DNA of 64,000 nucleotides from Haloechinothrix halophila YIM 93223 (GTDB lineage: Bacteria > Actinomycetota > Actinomycetes > Mycobacteriales > Pseudonocardiaceae), in the NCBI RefSeq assembly GCF_000504245.1, contig NZ_KI632509.1, positions 4,925,502 to 4,989,501 on the forward strand. The letters run 5' to 3'. Of the stretch, positions 61,443 through 64,000 are shown one piece after another. The notes under the pieces were generated by a model. The model was given only the letters and a program-made list of their open reading frames with translations, did not search any database and was not told where the DNA came from. Numbering within the stretch: position 1 is the first letter of the stretch; each line of letters starts with the position of its first letter. Made by a program: the position numbers and the translations under genes.

Positions 61443-63496
61443 AGCTGCACTCGATTACCCTGAACAACTTCCGCCAGTTTAAAGGCGAGCAACGGTTCAA
61501 CCTGCGCTCGGACACGTTAAGGCCGGTCACTCTGCTCTTCGGCGCCAACGGTTCCGGCAAGACCACGTTTCTGAACGCCTTCACCTGGGCGCTATACGGA
61601 ACGCTCTCCGACGACGTTGAGGAGCAGCAACGGCTAGTGACCGATAGCGTCTGGCGTTCAACACCCATCGGAGGTTCAGTCGAGGTCAGCGTCGAGGTGG
61701 TCTTCGACCACGACGGTCAGGACTACCGCGCCCTCCGACGGGCCAGCATGCACAAGGAGTCCGACCAGCAATCACCGGTCTCCCCCGACCTCCAACTGTG
61801 GACGACGAAGCCGGATGGGGAGTCAGAGACCGTGCATGCGCCCCAAGAGAAGATCCACACGATACTACCTCGGAGCATCAGTCGCCTGTTCTTCTTCAAC
61901 GGTGAACGCATCGAAAACCTCGTCAAGAAAGGTGCCTATAGCGAGGTTCAGCAAGACATTAAGGTACTGCTCGACCTGGAGCAGGTCGAACGGGCGCTCG
62001 CCCATCTCCCCAAGGTGGACCGCAAGCTGACCGCGGACATACGCAAGCATGGCGGCCAGAAAGCGAGCGAGATCCAACACACCATCGACGAACTGCACGA
62101 GCGCGAAACCACGCTCAGGGACGAACTGAAAGTCTTGGAAGGTGACCTCGCAACGCTGCACGAAGAGCGCGAAATGGTAACCGAGGAGCTCCGCCAGCAT
62201 GCGGCCGCGGCTCCGATACAGCGGCAACGGGACGACGTTGCCGAGCAGCTTGCCGAGACCCGTCGTTCGTTGGAGACCGACCTCAAGGAACGTGCCAACC
62301 TCATCGCTACACGGGGCTTCCTCGCGTTCACCGAGGAGCTTGGCGAATCCGCCGGCACCATGGCGGAGTCCTTGTATCAGAAGGGTGCGCTACCGGCACC
62401 ACTCAAGCGCGAGTTCGTCGACCAACTTCTTGAAGATGGTGCTTGCATCTGCGGCACGCCACTCGTTGAACGCTCCGCTCAGTGGGACAACGTCACAAAT
62501 TGGCGCCAGCGCGCAGGTCTGCAGGCAGTCGAGACCGCGTGGCAGAAACTGAACGGACAGATCGCTCCGATGGCCGCAGCGCGGACGGACCTACGAGACT
62601 CGCTAGGTCAGGTCATGAAACGCATCGGCGATCGGCGCAATCTTGTCGCGCACCTCGAAGAGACAATGTCCGAGCTTGACGGCAGGTTACGCGACAGCCG
62701 TCAGGGGGACGTCCAAGCGCTTGAATCCAAGCGCATCGACCTCGAAAATCGCCACGGCGAGAAGCAGCGCCGTATCGGAGTGGTGAGCACTGACCTGCAA
62801 CAAATCACCAGGGACATCGAGCAGAAGAACAGGGAGCGCAAGAACGCAGAAGTTACCGACAGCCTAGCCGCTAAGGCACGCGAACGCTCCGACATGGTGC
62901 AAAACGTCCGGCGAGCGCTGGGAGAGATTCTGGATATTCGATCCGAGCGAATGCGACAGCGTCTCGACACCGAACTAAAGTCGATCTACAAAAGCATTAC
63001 TTACAAGAACTACGTCCCGACGCTCAGCGAAGGATTTGAGCTCTCCCTCCACACTGAAATCGATGACGTGCAGCTCCCGGTAGGCAAGTCGACAGGCGAG
63101 AACCAGATACTCAGCCTCAGTTTCGTCGCCGCGGTTTCGAAACTCGCCCGCGAGATTCGAAAGGAGCGTCGGGCCGAGGGTGAAGCGTCCGAGGAGGCAG
63201 GCACGTACCCCATCGTGATGGACGCGGCGTTTGGCTCACTCGATCACAACTATCAAGAGGCAGTATCCCGGGCGCTAGCCCAGATGGCACCTCAACTCGT
63301 CGTGCTTGTCAGCAAGAGCCAGGGACTCGGCAGGGTCGTAACCGAACTCAACCCGTACGTCAGCCACCTCGGCGCGATCGAAGCCCACACAAGCCTGCCC
63401 AACACACCGAACGAAGACATCGAGCTGCGTGGTCAGGCATATCCCTACATCCGCCATTCCGAGACCGACTACTCCCTGCTAAAGGAGATTAAGTGA
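61439..63496 (+). CDS. DndD-like SMC/Rad50-type ATPase
   Basis: 685 residues. Walker A FGANGSGKTTFLNAF (34-48), long coiled coils with a central hook-like ACICGTPL (Cys336, Cys338), the signature KSTGENQILSLSFVAA and Walker B YPIVMDAAFGSLDHNY. The order matches DndD, the ATPase of phosphorothioate modification and related restriction systems. The N-terminus and length (about 660-700) also fit. It overlaps both neighbours by four bases. Neither dndB, dndC nor a cysteine desulfurase is in the window. Confidence 0.85.
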   Translation: MKLHSITLNNFRQFKGEQRFNLRSDTLRPVTLLFGANGSGKTTFLNAFTWALYGTLSDDVEEQQRLVTDSVWRSTPIGGSVEVSVEVVFDHDGQDYRALRRASMHKESDQQSPVSPDLQLWTTKPDGESETVHAPQEKIHTILPRSISRLFFFNGERIENLVKKGAYSEVQQDIKVLLDLEQVERALAHLPKVDRKLTADIRKHGGQKASEIQHTIDELHERETTLRDELKVLEGDLATLHEEREMVTEELRQHAAAAPIQRQRDDVAEQLAETRRSLETDLKERANLIATRGFLAFTEELGESAGTMAESLYQKGALPAPLKREFVDQLLEDGACICGTPLVERSAQWDNVTNWRQRAGLQAVETAWQKLNGQIAPMAAARTDLRDSLGQVMKRIGDRRNLVAHLEETMSELDGRLRDSRQGDVQALESKRIDLENRHGEKQRRIGVVSTDLQQITRDIEQKNRERKNAEVTDSLAAKARERSDMVQNVRRALGEILDIRSERMRQRLDTELKSIYKSITYKNYVPTLSEGFELSLHTEIDDVQLPVGKSTGENQILSLSFVAAVSKLAREIRKERRAEGEASEEAGTYPIVMDAAFGSLDHNYQEAVSRALAQMAPQLVVLVSKSQGLGRVVTELNPYVSHLGAIEAHTSLPNTPNEDIELRGQAYPYIRHSETDYSLLKEIK

Positions 63497-63963
63497 CGAC
63501 CGCGACAGCAGACGTTCGCATTCGCCGTCCACGACACCACGAGCAGCTCACGCTCGAGCTGCAAGAAGCCGGCTTCCCCTATTTCCGCGACATCCTGACC
63601 TTCGCCGCAGCAGTCGGGTTCCGGTTCTCTCGCCGCACCGGCTTCACTGAAGCGGCGGGCGACCCAATCCGCTACGAGACACTGACCGTTCCGCCGTTCA
63701 GCGAGACACTGATCAACGCAATCGCCGTCAACGTGATCAGCGACGATCCGGAAATCATGGACGCCGGGCGCATCGAAGAACGCGTGAAGATCTTCGAGGA
63801 ATATGCAAATGGCGGGCTAGAGTACATCCAGGAGCAGGTCAACGTCCGACATCAACCAGCGGCACTCGTAGTGGTCGATATGGTCTCAGAGGCGCTCAGC
63901 GATTCCGGGGGCGCGCGTGCGGCATCCGTCGATGAACTGCTCGGCGGCGCAAGCTGGGCCTGA
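63493..63963 (+). CDS. Dnd-system-associated protein 4-like
   Basis: 156 residues. RIRRPRHHEQLTLELQEAGF followed by PYFRDILTFAAAVGFRFSRR recalls DNA phosphorothioation-associated protein 4, a small partner of DndD-type ATPases; PPFSETLINAIAVNVISDDP and EEYANGGLEYIQEQV follow. Function unknown. Last gene visible; the window ends 37 bases after its stop, so the operon may continue. Confidence 0.65.
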   Translation: MTTATADVRIRRPRHHEQLTLELQEAGFPYFRDILTFAAAVGFRFSRRTGFTEAAGDPIRYETLTVPPFSETLINAIAVNVISDDPEIMDAGRIEERVKIFEEYANGGLEYIQEQVNVRHQPAALVVVDMVSEALSDSGGARAASVDELLGGASWA

Positions 63964-64000
63964 GCCTCAACACGCGTCAAACCCCTGAAAACCTCGACGC

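Noticed and set aside
1-64000. CRISPR array or tandem-repeat origin
   Set aside because: No regularly spaced direct repeats of 20-40 bases were seen anywhere in the window.

Overview
High-GC Gram-positive DNA: GC-rich third codon positions, many GTG and TTG starts, ATGA/GTGA start-stop overlaps, and families typical of actinomycetes (XRE-DUF5753/DUF397 pair, BTAD regulator, ImmA/IrrE, MAB_1171c-type membrane protein). A filamentous actinobacterium, perhaps a Pseudonocardiaceae-like genus, fits best; the sequence alone does not give a genus. No rRNA or tRNA gene was recognised.

Layout. (A) 1-3135, minus: three overlapping genes for DNA methyltransferases, the last (cytosine-5) cut by the window edge and showing two compensating frame changes. 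(B) 4078-15916, plus: an Actinobacteria-type conjugation/T4SS operon with a VirB2/TrbC-like pilin, a VirB6/TrbL-like membrane protein, a PrgI-like protein, a VirB4 ATPase, a membrane protein, a coupling ATPase, a replication-relaxation protein and a lysozyme-NlpC/P60 hydrolase. An IS3-family element with a clean 3-bp target duplication splits the hydrolase. (C) 16080-21625: regulators, a NUDIX protein and a minus-strand run of small unknown genes with a duplicated pair. With A and B this looks like part of an integrative conjugative element or plasmid, although no relaxase or integrase is visible. (D) 22326-33330, minus: a Tad/Flp pilus locus (SAF/CpaB, CpaE-like, TadA, TadB, TadC, a Flp-like pilin, three TadE-like pseudopilins) ending in a large LysM-BTAD transmembrane protein. 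A likely prepilin peptidase lies apart at 43988-44644.

(E) 33903-43904: the most unusual region. A minus-strand operon encodes a candidate RiPP precursor, a tetrapyrrole-methylase-fold enzyme whose residue spacing matches borosin backbone N-methyltransferases, a phytanoyl-CoA-type dioxygenase, TfuA, YcaO, a DUF6065-like protein, a class I methyltransferase and a helical protein. TfuA plus YcaO predicts backbone thioamidation and the TP-methylase predicts backbone N-methylation, so the product may be a hybrid thioamide/N-methyl peptide. Divergent from the precursor is a full-length aspartyl-tRNA synthetase of proteobacterial rather than actinobacterial character. It could be a self-resistance copy or an aminoacyl-tRNA supplier.

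(F) 44747-53433: regulators (HxlR, XRE, ImmA/IrrE, XRE-DUF5753 with DUF397), a membrane protein, an FAD monooxygenase, NUDIX proteins and decayed sequence. (G) 53795-63963: a defence-like island. A GHKL ATPase and a small HTH protein point left. To the right a tightly coupled operon encodes a sigma-region-4/alpha-CTD-like protein, an HKD-nuclease/SF2-helicase fusion, a 54-residue protein, a DndD-like SMC ATPase and a Dnd-associated-protein-4-like protein. No sulfur-modification gene is present up to the window edge.
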